Under the pieces are notes generated by a model. That model was not told the DNA's origin, searched no databases, and saw only the letters and a list, made by a program, of their open reading frames with translations. The position numbers were made by a program, and so were the translations under genes. Positions 45,960 through 56,990 of a DNA stretch of 64,000 nucleotides are shown here, in pieces (the first letter of the stretch is position 1; every line of letters begins with the position of its first letter). Source of the DNA: Bryoerythrophyllum caledonicum (Eukaryota; Streptophyta; Bryopsida; Pottiales; Pottiaceae); the NCBI GenBank assembly GCA_963971425.1, contig OZ020520.1, positions 7,854,553-7,918,552 of the forward strand. Reading direction: 5' to 3'.

Positions 45960-47420
45960 TAGTATTCATGGTATTTATGAAATTGTCAAAAGGGTAGTTA
46001 CTAACCCCTTTCAATATTGCACTAACTTTGACCTTATTTGACAAACAAGTTAATGTAGAAATGAATTTGAATGTTATTTTTATATGTTTCATTTCTTTTT
46101 ATTGAGTTAATACAAAGACCATATGTAGCTCTCTAATCATTCAAGACCATATGAAAGCAATATAAATACTATATTGTTTGCTACTTAGTACAATACGTAA
46201 AACTTATAATATAATTCAATCAAGTAGATCTCTTGTAGATTGTTGCGATGCAATCATTGTGTGGATTTACTGCAAGCTAAACAATAGAGATGATTGGATA
46301 TCCAACTCATTGACTACCCTTGATGGAAATGGTGAATACATCCAATTCCCAATTAGAACTAAGGTGAGATGATTGCAAAGACTCAAGTTTATATCAAAAT
46401 AAAGATACACTTTGATAGTAATCCAATTTTCATCAATGAAGGAGATGCAAACCTATTTATTCCAAGTTGAATGACCATGTAGAACTGGAGAATTATGTAG
46501 AAATGTGGAATGATCATATTTCAGATTTATAATTGCATCTTCTTCTCCTAATTGGTTTTATGAATCTCAAACTTGTAGAAAAAACAATCACAGCTTAACA
46601 TTGCCAATGAGAAATTAAAACATAGAACCATACACACCAGCAAACTTGTCCAAAGACCTCAATTACACCCACAAGCATTAATGTATAAAATCAACAAACC
46701 TGTCCAGAGTCTACCTCAATTACACAACAAAGAGGAAGTAGTACTGCTTGTAACCAATGGGCAACATAATTTAGCCTAACAACAGTTCATCTTATAGCCG
46801 AATTCAGGATTGCACTTGCAGTATCATGTCTCCAGGCTCTTAAGAGAAAACGGAGTTCAATGCGATGAAACAAACTGAATGAAGAGTCGACCTATCCTGT
46901 ATTGCTAGATACACATCATTGCAAGAATTCTCCACCGATTTATTCATCTAGTCGCAGTGCGCAGCTTGGCCTCCAAGCCACCCTACCTGTTCGTCATGAC
47001 GCTGGAACGCCAATGAAATCGATCGACGATCGGCCTAGGTCACAGAATTCGGGGCTTGAGCTGAGGCTTGCGTCGCACTTCATCTGCGCCATGGATTGCA
47101 TAAGTTAGGATTCCATGCTAAACAGTCAGTACTCTAACTATACAACCATGACTGTCGATCGAGTAAAAGGTCACGAGCGCACCACACTTGCACAGAAACG
47201 AGAACTTTTGCCACCGCGTTCGGTTGACAAACGTGACGACGACGGAAGTCGACACCATGGCCGACGATTTTGATACGTTCGTTTCCCTTCGTCCATCCAG
47301 AAAGGATTGGGCATCAGAGTGAAAATCATGAAAATTTTCTGGTAGGGCGAATTAGATGAATCACGTAATCTGGCGAAGTCTTAACCCCTGGAGAGATAAG
47401 ATTTCAGGCTTGAAGTTTAC
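45960..47420. other. spacer without recognisable gene
   Basis: AT-rich, no ORF of note, no clear repeat ends. I see nothing that can be named. Confidence 0.45.
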
Positions 47421-47443
47421 CCTAAACCCTAAACCCTAAACTC
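47421..47443 (+). promoter_or_regulatory. telo-box-like CCCTAAA run
   Basis: Three consecutive CCCTAAA heptamers (plant telomere repeat) directly upstream of an ATG at 47480. Such telo boxes are common just before the start of plant genes for ribosomal and other translation proteins, but a short run may also be a repair scar. Confidence 0.6.
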
Positions 47444-47479
47444 GTTGTGGGTGGAGTTGAATTTGTCGAATTTGCTGCT

Positions 47480-47782
47480 ATGGCGTCGTCTCTGGCATCC
47501 ACCTATGCTATACCCATCTCAGGGTTTCATGCAGGCTCGAAGCTGACAAATCCCTTCCAGAATAGGCTACGCACATGTGTCTGCGGATGGGGCTGTGCTG
47601 GGGCCAGCCCTTTTTTTTTCGTTTCAGTGGGATCGCCACAGTGGCTGCAGAGGCTAGGTAGCTATTCAATCCAAACGAAACTAAATTTTCTCCGTAAATA
47701 TTCACTTCGAAGATTTCATCTCTATAAACATAGATTTGTACATCCTTTTTGGCAACAAGATGGAGTCCCCGTTGTTCATTAG
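47480..47782 (+). CDS. possible first exon of a plastid-targeted protein
   Basis: ATG at 47480 opens MASSLASTYAIPISGF and HAGSKLTNPFQNRLRTCV, Ser/Thr-rich and lacking acidic residues, like a chloroplast transit peptide. The frame then runs through a poly(T)-CAG acceptor-like site near 47620 into sequence that does not look coding, so the true exon may end near 47570. No downstream exons were recognised, so it may be a gene remnant. Upstream lies a telo box. Confidence 0.3.
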   Translation: MASSLASTYAIPISGFHAGSKLTNPFQNRLRTCVCGWGCAGASPFFFVSVGSPQWLQRLGSYSIQTKLNFLRKYSLRRFHLYKHRFVHPFWQQDGVPVVH

Positions 47783-48700
47783 TGGCAATATGGCGACATA
47801 GCAACGACCATTGATGGAATTTTGGCGACGTGAAATCACAAATTTCCCACCATTTCGGGAATATTCTATTTTTAGATAATTTTTTGCCGTTTGGCTATTT
47901 TTCGCCTTAAAAAAGGGTTGGCTGGGGCCCAACGACTGGTGGAGGACCCCACTACTCAAATAGTAATTTCCGAAGTAGTTTGAGAAGGAAAATTTGGCTT
48001 CCAATGGGAACATGATGGGAACTCATTGGGAACTCGGTATAATCGACCAGGAACGTCTTGGGAACACGTTGGGAACGTCTTGGTAACACACCGACCATAG
48101 CATTGATAAGCCACTAACTGATTGGCATCACAGGTACAACAGTCACGCTGTGCACCACAGATTGTACTGTACATTATTAACATACTTTCTTAGTGGTCGA
48201 ACCTCTTTAACCCTTTAGCGCCCAGGAAGCCCGAAATGGGACTCCGGAGGTGCTCAAACTCAATTTGCATGAAATCCATGAGGAACTAGGCTTCGAGCTA
48301 CAAGGTTCAGATTTGCGCACTCATTACACAAACACTCTCCAACAATCATGGGCAACGGTTCGTAGCACCTAAGTAACTAGGTGGCAGTAATTTTTTAAAG
48401 GATGAGAAGGGGATGGAGCCATCTCCAAACCTACGTTTAGAAAAAAGGAAGGAGGTAGGTTGTGGGCGGAAATGGGGGGAAAGTGCTTGTCTCCCCCCTT
48501 TTCAATTATGTATGATAGGTAGGTGGCGCCCATGTGTCTCATGTGTCCCATGTGTCCCTTGTGCACTAAATATGGTCTAAATAATGAATTATATACTGAA
48601 AATCCCAAATGAGGATAGATTTTTTTATTTTTAAAAATAAACTCTAATTTAGCCATCACCACATTAAAAAAAACCGCTAATGTGGGGTCAGATCTGTGCT
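47783..48700. other. spacer with TGGGAAC repeats
   Basis: Positions 48003-48090 contain six copies of (T/A)TGGGAAC or TTGGGAACG at 10-20-bp spacing. The remainder shows no gene. TTAACCCTTTAGCGCCC at 48207 resembles the outer end of the TTAA MITEs but has no convincing partner. Confidence 0.45.
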
Positions 48701-49139
48701 ATCAAAATTGGATAGGGTATTGACAGGGGAGTTGTGATGGAGCTGTCAGTACCCTATCCCGTACAATCTTCATCCACGTTCAGTTTAAAGCTTAGGATTG
48801 TAGAATATCACATATTAGGGTTCCTTGTTCACACACTACAACTTTAGGATTCTAAATTGAGGTTGTGCGGTTTATAATTTGAGGTTTTCATTATAATGCT
48901 CACTACCTTCATGTTAAATTTTGGTAAATGCAAAGTACTTCAAACTCGCTCTAAATATTCAAACCTATTTTTTAATAAAAGATAAATTAATAATCTCTAT
49001 ATAAAGTATTCCATTTTATTTTGAATACAGATTTTTCATTCAGTAGGTTTTTAAGTTTGAATAATAAAATCCATGTTCTTATAATTAATTTATTTCACTT
49101 CAATTTTTTGGACACATTCTCATATACCAAAATTTAAAT

Positions 49140-49925
49140 AGAACTATTTATACTCTTACACGATTTTCGTTCAATCTTTTTTTCTTTTTCCCTTTGTCCT
49201 TTTATTTTTCTTTTTTCCCTCCATTCACTTTGCTATAAAATTAAAATATAACTATTTATACTTTGACACGTATTTCGTTCAATCTTTTTTTTCTTTTACT
49301 CTTTTTCCTTTTATTTTTCTTTTTCCCTCCATTCACTTTGTTTTAAAATTTAAAGCAAACTAATTATACTCCTACACGTATTTCATTCAATCTTTTTTTT
49401 GGTTTTTTCTTTTCGTTTTATTTTTATTTTTTCCCTCCATTCACTTTGTTTTAAAATTTAAAGAAAACTAATTATACTCCTACACGTATTTCGTTCAATC
49501 TTTTTTTTCATTTTTTCTTTTTCGTTTTATTTTTCTTTTTTCCCTCCATTCACTTTGTTTTAAAATTTAAAGCAAACTAATTATACTCCTACACGTATTT
49601 CGTTCAATCTTTTTTTTCATTTTTTCTTTTTCGTTTTATTTTTCTTTTTTCCCTCCATTCACTTTGTTTTAAAATTTAAAGCAAACTAATTATACTCCTA
49701 CATGTAATTCGTTCAATCTTTTTTTTCATTTTTCTTTTTTGTTTTCTTTTTCTTTTTTCCCTCCATTCACTTTGCTTATAAATTTTAAGCAAACTATTTA
49801 TACTCCTACACGTATTTCGTTCAATCTACATTTTTAATTTATTTTTTCCTTTTATTTTTCTTTTTTCCCTCCATTAGCTTTGCTTATAAGTTTTAAGCAA
49901 ACTATTTATACTCCTAAATCTTCAA
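49140..49925. repeat. ~109-bp tandem array, about seven copies
   Basis: Unit with phrases TTATACTCCTACACGTATTT, CGTTCAATCTTTTTTTT and CCCTCCATTCACTTTG. Copies begin near 49147, 49255, 49361, 49472, 49580, 49690 and 49797. Strongly pyrimidine-rich on the + strand. Middle copies are nearly identical, outer ones drifted, as expected for unequal crossing-over. Confidence 0.9.
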
Positions 49926-50921
49926 TAAGTGTGGATAGGGTACTGTCTTTGCATTGTGAGAATCCATTTATGCATGCTTCAGCCAATGGTCGAAGGCTGC
50001 GACCACTATACTGAGATAGGGTACTGACAGAAGAATATGTAAAATCGCGCTCTTCCATGTCGTGCATATTTTCTGTCGAGGTGTTTCAGGATTTCAATAT
50101 GGAACAATTATGGGCCAAACAAGATCCTCCAAAGTCCCCCTTCTCATGTAAGTACTGTAGGCAAAAAACAAACACACAAGTCCGATTAATTGACGGATAG
50201 GGTACTGATCAAGAAAAATGAAGCCAAAAAAAAAGCTGTGATGCCACAAATGCGGCATCACAGCACTAGAGTGGGAATGAGACGTACCAATGAGTGGTGA
50301 AGCAGAAAGAACGTACGTGTTGTCCATATTCACGCTCTAAGAAAACAACCACTCCACCTGTATTCAAAACAAAAACCGAGAAACTTTCGCTGTCAATACC
50401 CTATCCCAGTAAACGGTATCTGAAACCCCAAAAGTACAACGCTGCAAGACAAGAAAGCCCTGCTAAGATATGACACAACGACGAGAGACAGGACTTCTCG
50501 GCATGAGCACGCTTTCATTGCAATCTGCCCCACGTCTAACATATGGAAGCTCTAGGTTCTGAGGTGGCAATGAGTTGTTTATGATAATCTCCGCGTACTC
50601 ATCACAATCGTCCGAAGTGATCAGAAGAGGAGCAATCTGGCAAGAAGGTGCAGGCGGAGAAGCCCGTCACGCCCGCGCTCGTCGTGTGCAGCCCGACACA
50701 AACTCACCAAGTCGCCAAGTCGCTACAAACTCGAAGCTAGGATTTAGAGATCTAGGTTTGAATCATCACCTTGTATAGTTCACGATCTCGGGCAGTGCAC
50801 CCGATCTGACACTACCGCACCAAACACCACGCCCACGCCCACGAACACCACGTACAGAGCTCTACAACATTGCAAAAAACAACGATCAGATCACCTACAT
50901 CTCCAGATCACCTAACTTTCG
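49926..50921. other. spacer without recognisable gene
   Basis: Contains four of the 17-bp motif copies. No ORF here is supported by recognisable protein features. Confidence 0.45.
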
Positions 50922-51105
50922 CACTCAACACCCATCTATACACGTAAACAACTCGCACCCAACACCCACCCATACATGTAAACAACTCGCACCCAACACC
51001 CACCCATACACGTAAACAACTCGCACCCAACACCCACCTATACATGTAAACAACTCGCACCCAACACCCACCCATACACGTAAACAACTCGCACCCAACA
51101 CCCAC
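50922..51105. repeat. 34-bp tandem array, five copies
   Basis: Unit CACCCAACACCCACCCATAC then ATGTAAACAACTCG (34 bp), repeated five times with alternation of ACATGT and ACACGT, which hints at a 68-bp higher-order unit. Followed by a (GGGA)n tract near 51180. Confidence 0.92.
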
Positions 51106-51501
51106 ATTCCTTCCACCAACACCGAGCAACAGCCACCCTCACCGAGCAGTAGCAGCGAGAGGGCGATCGCGAGAGAATGAGGGAGGGAGGGAGGGTGAAC
51201 GAAGAGGGAGGGTTTGGGTTGAGGCCCTGTCAATACCCTATCCATAGGTTCGGGAAAACCTAGGTTCGGGATCTACGGGGCAACGGTGAGAGGGATTCAT
51301 CCTCGTCCACTTCATCCTCAAGGTAGGTGCTGCAAACGCTTACGCAACAATCATTTCATGATTTGGATTTACAGAACTCTTGGAAAAGCTAGGAATACAA
51401 CACAAACTACACCAAATACACTAAAATACAGTGAATACAGTGAATACCATGCCACATACTATGTTGTATTTCACACACATGCACATTGATTTTGGTCTTA
51501 A

Positions 51502-52284
51502 CCCCTAAAGGACCACGACCACTTTCACTCTAAAACCAGTCCAAAATTGCCACTGCCAAAAAGAGACATGAAAATCACATTTTAAAGTGAATTTCGGATT
51601 TTCAACCATAAGATCTTAAAAAAGACTTCTATATAAACATGCCGTAAAATTTGGTTGCAATCCACCGCACGGATTGATAGATTTTAGTGTATAAAGTCAA
51701 AACAATGGTTCATTTTCTTCCCTACATTGAGTAGATCAGCAGACTTTGACTTCACTTGTATCAAATTTTTGCATTGTACAAGGTCTAAATCTTTTACCAT
51801 TGTCTTAAGCATGATGTTGTTACCCAACACACCAATTTTTAGAGGTAAAAAAGGGGGGAAGCATATTCAAAACAAGTGTGCAAGGAGTGGAGGTTCAAAA
51901 ATTGTCATTTCACGTTTTATTTTATTGTGAACTACGTATGTATTCAAATGATAATCCAAACGGCCAATAAGAAGGTTTTCACCACATATTGTTGTTGAAA
52001 AAATAAAAAGTGAAAAATATGAAGATCTCTAGGTTTTATGTGGAAAAGATGAATTTTTTTTCCCTCGTTACCCGAAAATGTGTGAAAATGTTTGACTTGG
52101 AATAAAATGCCTTTTTACACTAAAGACAAGAATTTTTTTTGAAAATTTCCAGAAAAGGAAATATTCTTTATATGTGTGAAAAATCTCATTATCAATAGAA
52201 ACTTTTGTCAAAAAATTTGGAGGTGCCCGGAGTCCCCACTTTTGGCTTTAAGTGGTACTAACTTTCATACCACAAATCCAAAAA

Positions 52285-52364
<80 letters not shown>

Positions 52365-52483
52365 ACGAAGTTCTTATCAGATCCTATCTTTAAAAAAATT
52401 CAATTAAAAAGGATTTTTTTTCAAATTGCAGGTACATGCCCAAAATCCAAATGACCCCGGGGGGACGTTTGGTCCCTTAGGGG
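51502..52483. mobile_element. TTAA-flanked MITE, copy 4 (982 bp)
   Basis: Flanks TTAA at 51498-51501 and 52484-52487; ends CCCCTAAAGGACCA and TGGTCCCTTAGGGG. It is the most complete of the four copies and is very similar to copy 2 over the shared parts. A (TA)n tract lies at 52288-52362. Confidence 0.9.
52288..52362. repeat. (TA)n microsatellite
   Basis: About 37 perfect TA units inside MITE copy 4. Copies 1 and 2 have an A-rich stretch at the same place, so the TA run grew after insertion. Confidence 0.95.
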
Positions 52484-52487
52484 TTAA

Positions 52488-53453
52488 ATTTTGATTGAAC
52501 TTGGTCTTCAAGACATTCTTTTCTTGTTTGTGATTGTTGATCTCTCACCTCACATACAAAACTTCCATTTTGATTCGTATAAGGTTGGAACATTTTTGTA
52601 TACAACCAAGTAGAAAAAAGAAAAAAAATCACCAATAATTAGAGTTATCCACAAAGTACCCCAAATCCTCACTTTCTAACCTATAAAATGGAAAAACCAG
52701 GGTCGCCGAGTCCACTGGCAGGGTTTCACTGTAGACCTTGAATAGAACACTGGATAGACTAGTTTTTGAGCCCTAGAATTCCCAAACTCGAGTTTGTGCC
52801 TGGCTTTTATTTTAAGCAAACTCTGACCCTTCAAGTCATGCACAACTCTAGGATTGTAGGATACATGCCAGAGTGTCATGATGTTCATGATTGTTCTTGT
52901 TCGTTTTTGGGAGATTTGTGCCATTTGTGCCATAAATAACACCTCCTCAAAACCCTCAAATCCTAATTTTTTTTCACAGGATTACTTTGCAGCTACACTC
53001 AAATACAGGTTAGATTCTCTTTTGCATGAAAAAAGGAAGACAAAAGACCGGTTCCCTTTACGAATAACTCAATTGGGTATAAATATTTTCTTCACATATA
53101 ATATGTCAATGCGAAGCTATCAACCTAGTGCACATGTGAATCGCTCTAATTCAAAGTAAAAAAATTCTTGCAAGAATCTATTGATAGTTAAAGTAGTACA
53201 CCCTCCAAATTCCATAGTTTTCACTACCAACATACGGTAACTTTAAACACTATAATCTATTCCATTAACGGTTGGATGTTGTGCAAAATTTCCCCAAAAA
53301 TGAGATCATGGGTTAAGTTCAATTTTGTAAGGTTAGATATTAATATTAGTCATTGTATTTCCATCCATTCCAGTTGAAAGAAAAAAATCAGCAGAAATCT
53401 GGGTTTTTCCAGAAACATCCCTTGGGGCTAAAGGATTAAGGACTCCTTATTGA
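52488..53453. other. spacer without recognisable gene
   Basis: AT-rich, no convincing ORF. GGGGCTAAAGGATTAA at 53424-53439 looks like a diverged right end of a TTAA element. Confidence 0.4.
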
Positions 53454-53702
53454 CCCTTGTTGAGCGTTGCACCAAACCTCAGCCTTGGATGGGTCTATTT
53501 TTCTGGCCCTGCCCGTTTTAGGATTCTAGAGGCTTTTTTTGGAATTTTTTTGGTCAAAATTGGGGCATGCGGCCCCACGATGACCCCCCCTTGGATCAAA
53601 TAGGGCCCTCCTCCAACATAAAAATAGGGGCCGGTTTTGTCCCTAACCTCCCCCACCCTTCCAAGCTTGAGGCTTGGTGCAACGCTTGATCGGGGTATTT
53701 AG
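53454..53702. mobile_element. MITE with CCTTATTGACCC-type ends, copy at 53.5 kb (249 bp)
   Basis: Left arm CCTTATTGACCCTTGTTGAG and on to GCGTTGCACCAAACCTC; right arm GAGGCTTGGTGCAACGCTTG then ATCGGGGTATTTAGG. Related copies lie at 34600-34880 (opposite orientation) and, in part, 25690-25806. It abuts the left end of pogo element B. Confidence 0.78.
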
Positions 53703-53776
53703 GCAAATCCCCTCTTTAAATGATACCTTGATAAATGATATGAAAAATTTTGCTCCCAAAAAAGTAACACTACTAA

Positions 53777-54265
53777 GGGCCGCTTCACACCAAGCCGAGT
53801 CGAGAGTCCGTCCGTCAAAATTCTGCCCAAACTATGGCGAGAGTCCAAACTTGGATTAAAAAAAACATTAAAATATACATATTGAAGCCTTTGGGCGGCT
53901 GTGGTGTGAAGCCCCAAAGCCCAAGTCCAAAGTCCAAACCCCATATCATGATGCCAAAAAAATTGGCCTCTTTCATCTAACAGTCTAGATCTTGTCTGAT
54001 TTTGATTATTTTAATGAAAAAATCAACGGACTCTTAAAGGAAGTTTGGGTCGACTAAAAACGGCGACCCAAGTTTTTCTCGGGAGACCGTCGCCTTGGCG
54101 CCAAAACTCTCCAAAAGTATTGCCATGTAGGCACATTGGAAGACGACGACCTTTGGACTTTGGGCTTTGGTGTGAAGGCCGAGAGGCCGGACTTTGGCCA
54201 TTGAAGCAATCTCATTGGTAGAAACCGACGAACTCTTGACTCGGGCGTTAAGTGTGAAGCGGCCC
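53777..54265. mobile_element. Tourist-like MITE inside pogo B (489 bp)
   Basis: Ends GGGCCGCTTCACACC and GTGTGAAGCGGCCC with TAA duplicated outside (53774-53776 and 54266-54268), as for PIF/Harbinger-type Tourist MITEs. The interior repeats the phrase GTCCAAA / TTTGGAC several times in both orientations. Confidence 0.88.
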
Positions 54266-54479
54266 TAAGTGTTATATGTTAAGTGTTATAACATTCTCTG
54301 CTCCCTTCTTTGTTAAATGCACCTCGATAAGTGATATTTTTTTTAAAACCTTATATTATATATTGATATTAGAGCCAAAAATTTGGTGCTACTTCATGTA
54401 ATTATCCCATATGTTTTGCACCTAAGATGTTGTTTGTTAAAAATAAATATGATTATTTAATAACTCCTTACGCTATATT

Positions 54480-54955
54480 TGTTGAAGAAAGAGGGTTAGT
54501 GAAGGGAAGAACTTGTAAGTGTTAGTGAAAGAGGGAAAAGAGGGTGCTATGATAGTTTGAGGGAGGGCGGTGAAGAGTTAAGAGAGAGGGCGGTGAAGAG
54601 TCAAGAGAGAGGGCGGTGAAGAGTCGGGAGGGAGGGCGGACAATGTGCGAGGGAGGGAGGGTCGGGGAGGTTAGGGTTTAAAGTGTGGGTTTAGGGAGGG
54701 TAGGAAGTGGTTAAGGGGGGTTTAGGGGGGCGGTTTCAGGGGTGGGGGAGAGGAGATCGACGTAGTGAAGGCCAAGGCGAGGGTTGGGACAATGGGTATA
54801 TTTTTTTAATTTAAAAAAAAGAGGTTTGGGAGAGAGGGAGAGGGCTTGGGGTGTAATTAAGAGAGAGTTTTATTAAAAAAATAAAAAGATCAATTTTTTT
54901 AAGAGAAAAAATTATTATTGTAGAGTAGTGCAAGTAGAATAATTAAGTATCAAGG
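54480..54955. repeat. G-rich low-complexity tract in pogo B 5' region
   Basis: Repeated GAGAGGGCGGTGAAGAGTCA units (three copies, 54560-54640) followed by GGGAGGGAGGG and GGGGGGCGG runs up to 54760. Non-coding 5' part of the transposon. Confidence 0.75.
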
Positions 54956-56617
54956 ATGAGTTTACCGATTTTTTCTTTTGCGCCTCGGCCAAAAGTTGCC
55001 ACGGTCAATGGCCGTGAATTCACATTGCAGGAGCAACAAGAAATCATTTCTTATCATGAGGAGGTCTTGGCTGCAGGTCGCAAGATTTCACACAAAGCAT
55101 TAGCTGAGTGGGCAAATGACAAGTTCAACAATTTTGCATCTGCATTGACTATTGGAAGGTTATTGAAACGGAAGGCATCGGTTATCGCCGCGGGTGTGGG
55201 TACTTTCGGGTGTTTCCAAGCGTATGACGAAGGCACAATGTCCAGAATTGGAGGCAACAACTTTTGATTGGTTCACTAGAATGGAGGAAAAGGGTGTTAA
55301 CACATCAAATGATTTTGTAGTAGCTACAACAAAGAGGCTATATGAGTTGATACCAAGACATGCCAATGAGAAGGAACTTCAATTTTTGAGTGGATGGATA
55401 GAGAAATTTAAGAGAAGATTTAACATCAAGGATTATGTTTGTCACGGAGAGGATGCATCAGCAGATACTTCAACAACAATTTTAATGGAGATGGAGAATA
55501 TTTAAGCCATTGTAGATGAGTATGACATTAGTGATGTTTTTGACATGGACGAGATTGGCCTTTTTTTAGGTTGAAGCCCAACCATACCTTAGCTATGAAG
55601 TGAGTGTCAGGGAAGAAGCAACAGAAGGAGCGTATCACGGTAGCCTTGACTGCAAATGCTAATGGTAGTATTTGCCTTCTTCCATTAGTTATAAACCAGT
55701 ACCACAAGCCTTGAGCTTTTACTTCTAGGCACATTGAGAATCCAGAGAATTTAGGCATTATGTGGGCCGCTAACAAGAAAGCGTAAATGACTACTGATAT
55801 TTTTCAGCGGTTTATGTTAGATTATAAGAGAAGGATGGTTTTGGCAAAAAAAGAGAAAGTAGCTCTACTTGTTGATAACTTTCTTGGTCATCAAGTGCCA
55901 AATGTGGCTTCACGATTGAGGATAACAAAGTTAGTATACTTGCCACCAAATACCACTAGTCATTTTCAACTTATGGATGCAGGTATTATTGCATTTTTTA
56001 AGGTTCATTACCCAAAGTTAGTGATACAACATCAAATAGATTGTATTATGGCTCAAAGATATTTGACCATTGATGTTTATCAAACAGTGGTTATAGCTGA
56101 TAGAGCATGGCGTGTTGGGGTTATACCTCAAACGATTCAAAATTGTTGGATTCACACACGTGTTCTCTCCGGACTTGTTCAGAACGAGAGAGAAGAAGCG
56201 AGACGTTTGAATGAAATTAGTGAAGTTGAAGCTCTGTTAAAACAATTGACATTGTTGTCATCTGAGATTATAGAGGATGAAGTCATGGATGCTTAGGAGT
56301 TCATCAATTTCGAGTTTGCATTTGATTTGAACAATCTTTTTAAACCTATTGATGAGGATATCATGGATTCACTACCCTCTAATTATCAACAATGTGATTT
56401 AGATGTGGATATGGTGAATAGTGAAGATGTAGTTCAACAGGTTGGACTAGATGCTGCAGATCGTGCTCTTGAGACCTTCCTAACATTTTTGGAGCAACAA
56501 TGGAAAAATGTTTTGTCAAATGTGAAGAACATTGGCTCGCTTCAGATGAAAATTCCTATGTGGTGCGTGAAAGAAATTTTCCAGACCAAAATAGATTCTT
56601 ATTTTGAGTCGGCTTAA
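54956..56617 (+). pseudogene. pogo-type transposase B, multiple frame breaks
   Basis: The ATG at 54956 opens MSLPIFSFAPRPKVATVNGR with a helix-turn-helix (FTLQEQQEIISYHEEVL). A frame change near 55200 leads to the second DNA-binding part (QFLSGWIEKFKRRFNI). The DDE core shows VFDMDEIGLF (about 55540, followed by a stop), VALLVDNFLGH and HFQLMDAGIIAFF. Stops near 55503, 55576 and 55785 and at 56294 interrupt it. The C-terminal part (56327-56617) is acidic at first, like transposase A. Both transposases share the layout but little sequence, so they are different pogo lineages. Confidence 0.85.
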
Positions 56618-56990
56618 TTGATATATCATTTTTAGTTTATTTGTACTTTCATCCCTTATTTTCATAAAGTTTTGTTTGAAGTCTTCCAATTGTGACCTTC
56701 AATATGTGTCATAGATTTTTTTTGATGTGTTATTAATGTTTTTTGAAAATGTTACAATATTCTTTTTCAAGCTTAGGATAGTTGTTTTTGATAAGTGTTA
56801 TAGTTTGTTTTAAAAAATATATAAATGTTTTATTTGATAAGTGTAATGATTTGTTTTTTGAATTTTTATAAATGTTAATTTAATAAGTGTTATAAGTTTT
56901 TTTAACTTTTATAAATGATATTTTTTATAAGTGATACTCTCAATAAGTGTTACATTTTTATCCGCTCCCGGTGAGTATCATTTAAAGAGG

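Larger units (their letters stand above)
48710..51243. repeat. dispersed 17-bp motif GGATAGGGTAYTGACAG, seven copies
   Basis: Forward copies at 48710, 49933 (diverged end), 50014 and 50195 (diverged end); reverse copies (CTGTCAATACCCTATCC) at 48743, 50390 and 51227. The first two face each other as an inverted pair. The motif was not noticed elsewhere in the window. It may be the end sequence of nested small elements. Confidence 0.8.
53711..56990 (+). mobile_element. pogo/Tigger-type DNA transposon B (3.3 kb)
   Basis: Ends CCTCTTTAAATGATAC and GTATCATTTAAAGAGG are inverse complements; a few more bases may belong to each side, and the flanking TA is no longer clear. Subterminal AAGTGTTA and AAGTGATA phrases recur at both ends. 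It encodes a decayed transposase (54956-56617) and is interrupted by a MITE at 53777-54265. Older than pogo A, judged by frame decay. Confidence 0.82.

Noticed and set aside
50922-51105. Possible CRISPR-like array
   Set aside because: Units are contiguous 34-bp copies without unique spacers, and the genome is a plant's.
52176-52454. 92-codon ORF with a Tyr-Ile run
   Set aside because: The run is the (TA)n microsatellite inside MITE copy 4.
48207-53439. A 5.2-kb element between TTAACCCTTTAGCGCCC and GGGGCTAAAGGATTAA
   Set aside because: Ends are only loosely similar and the interval contains unrelated arrays and an independent MITE; more likely two separate remnants.
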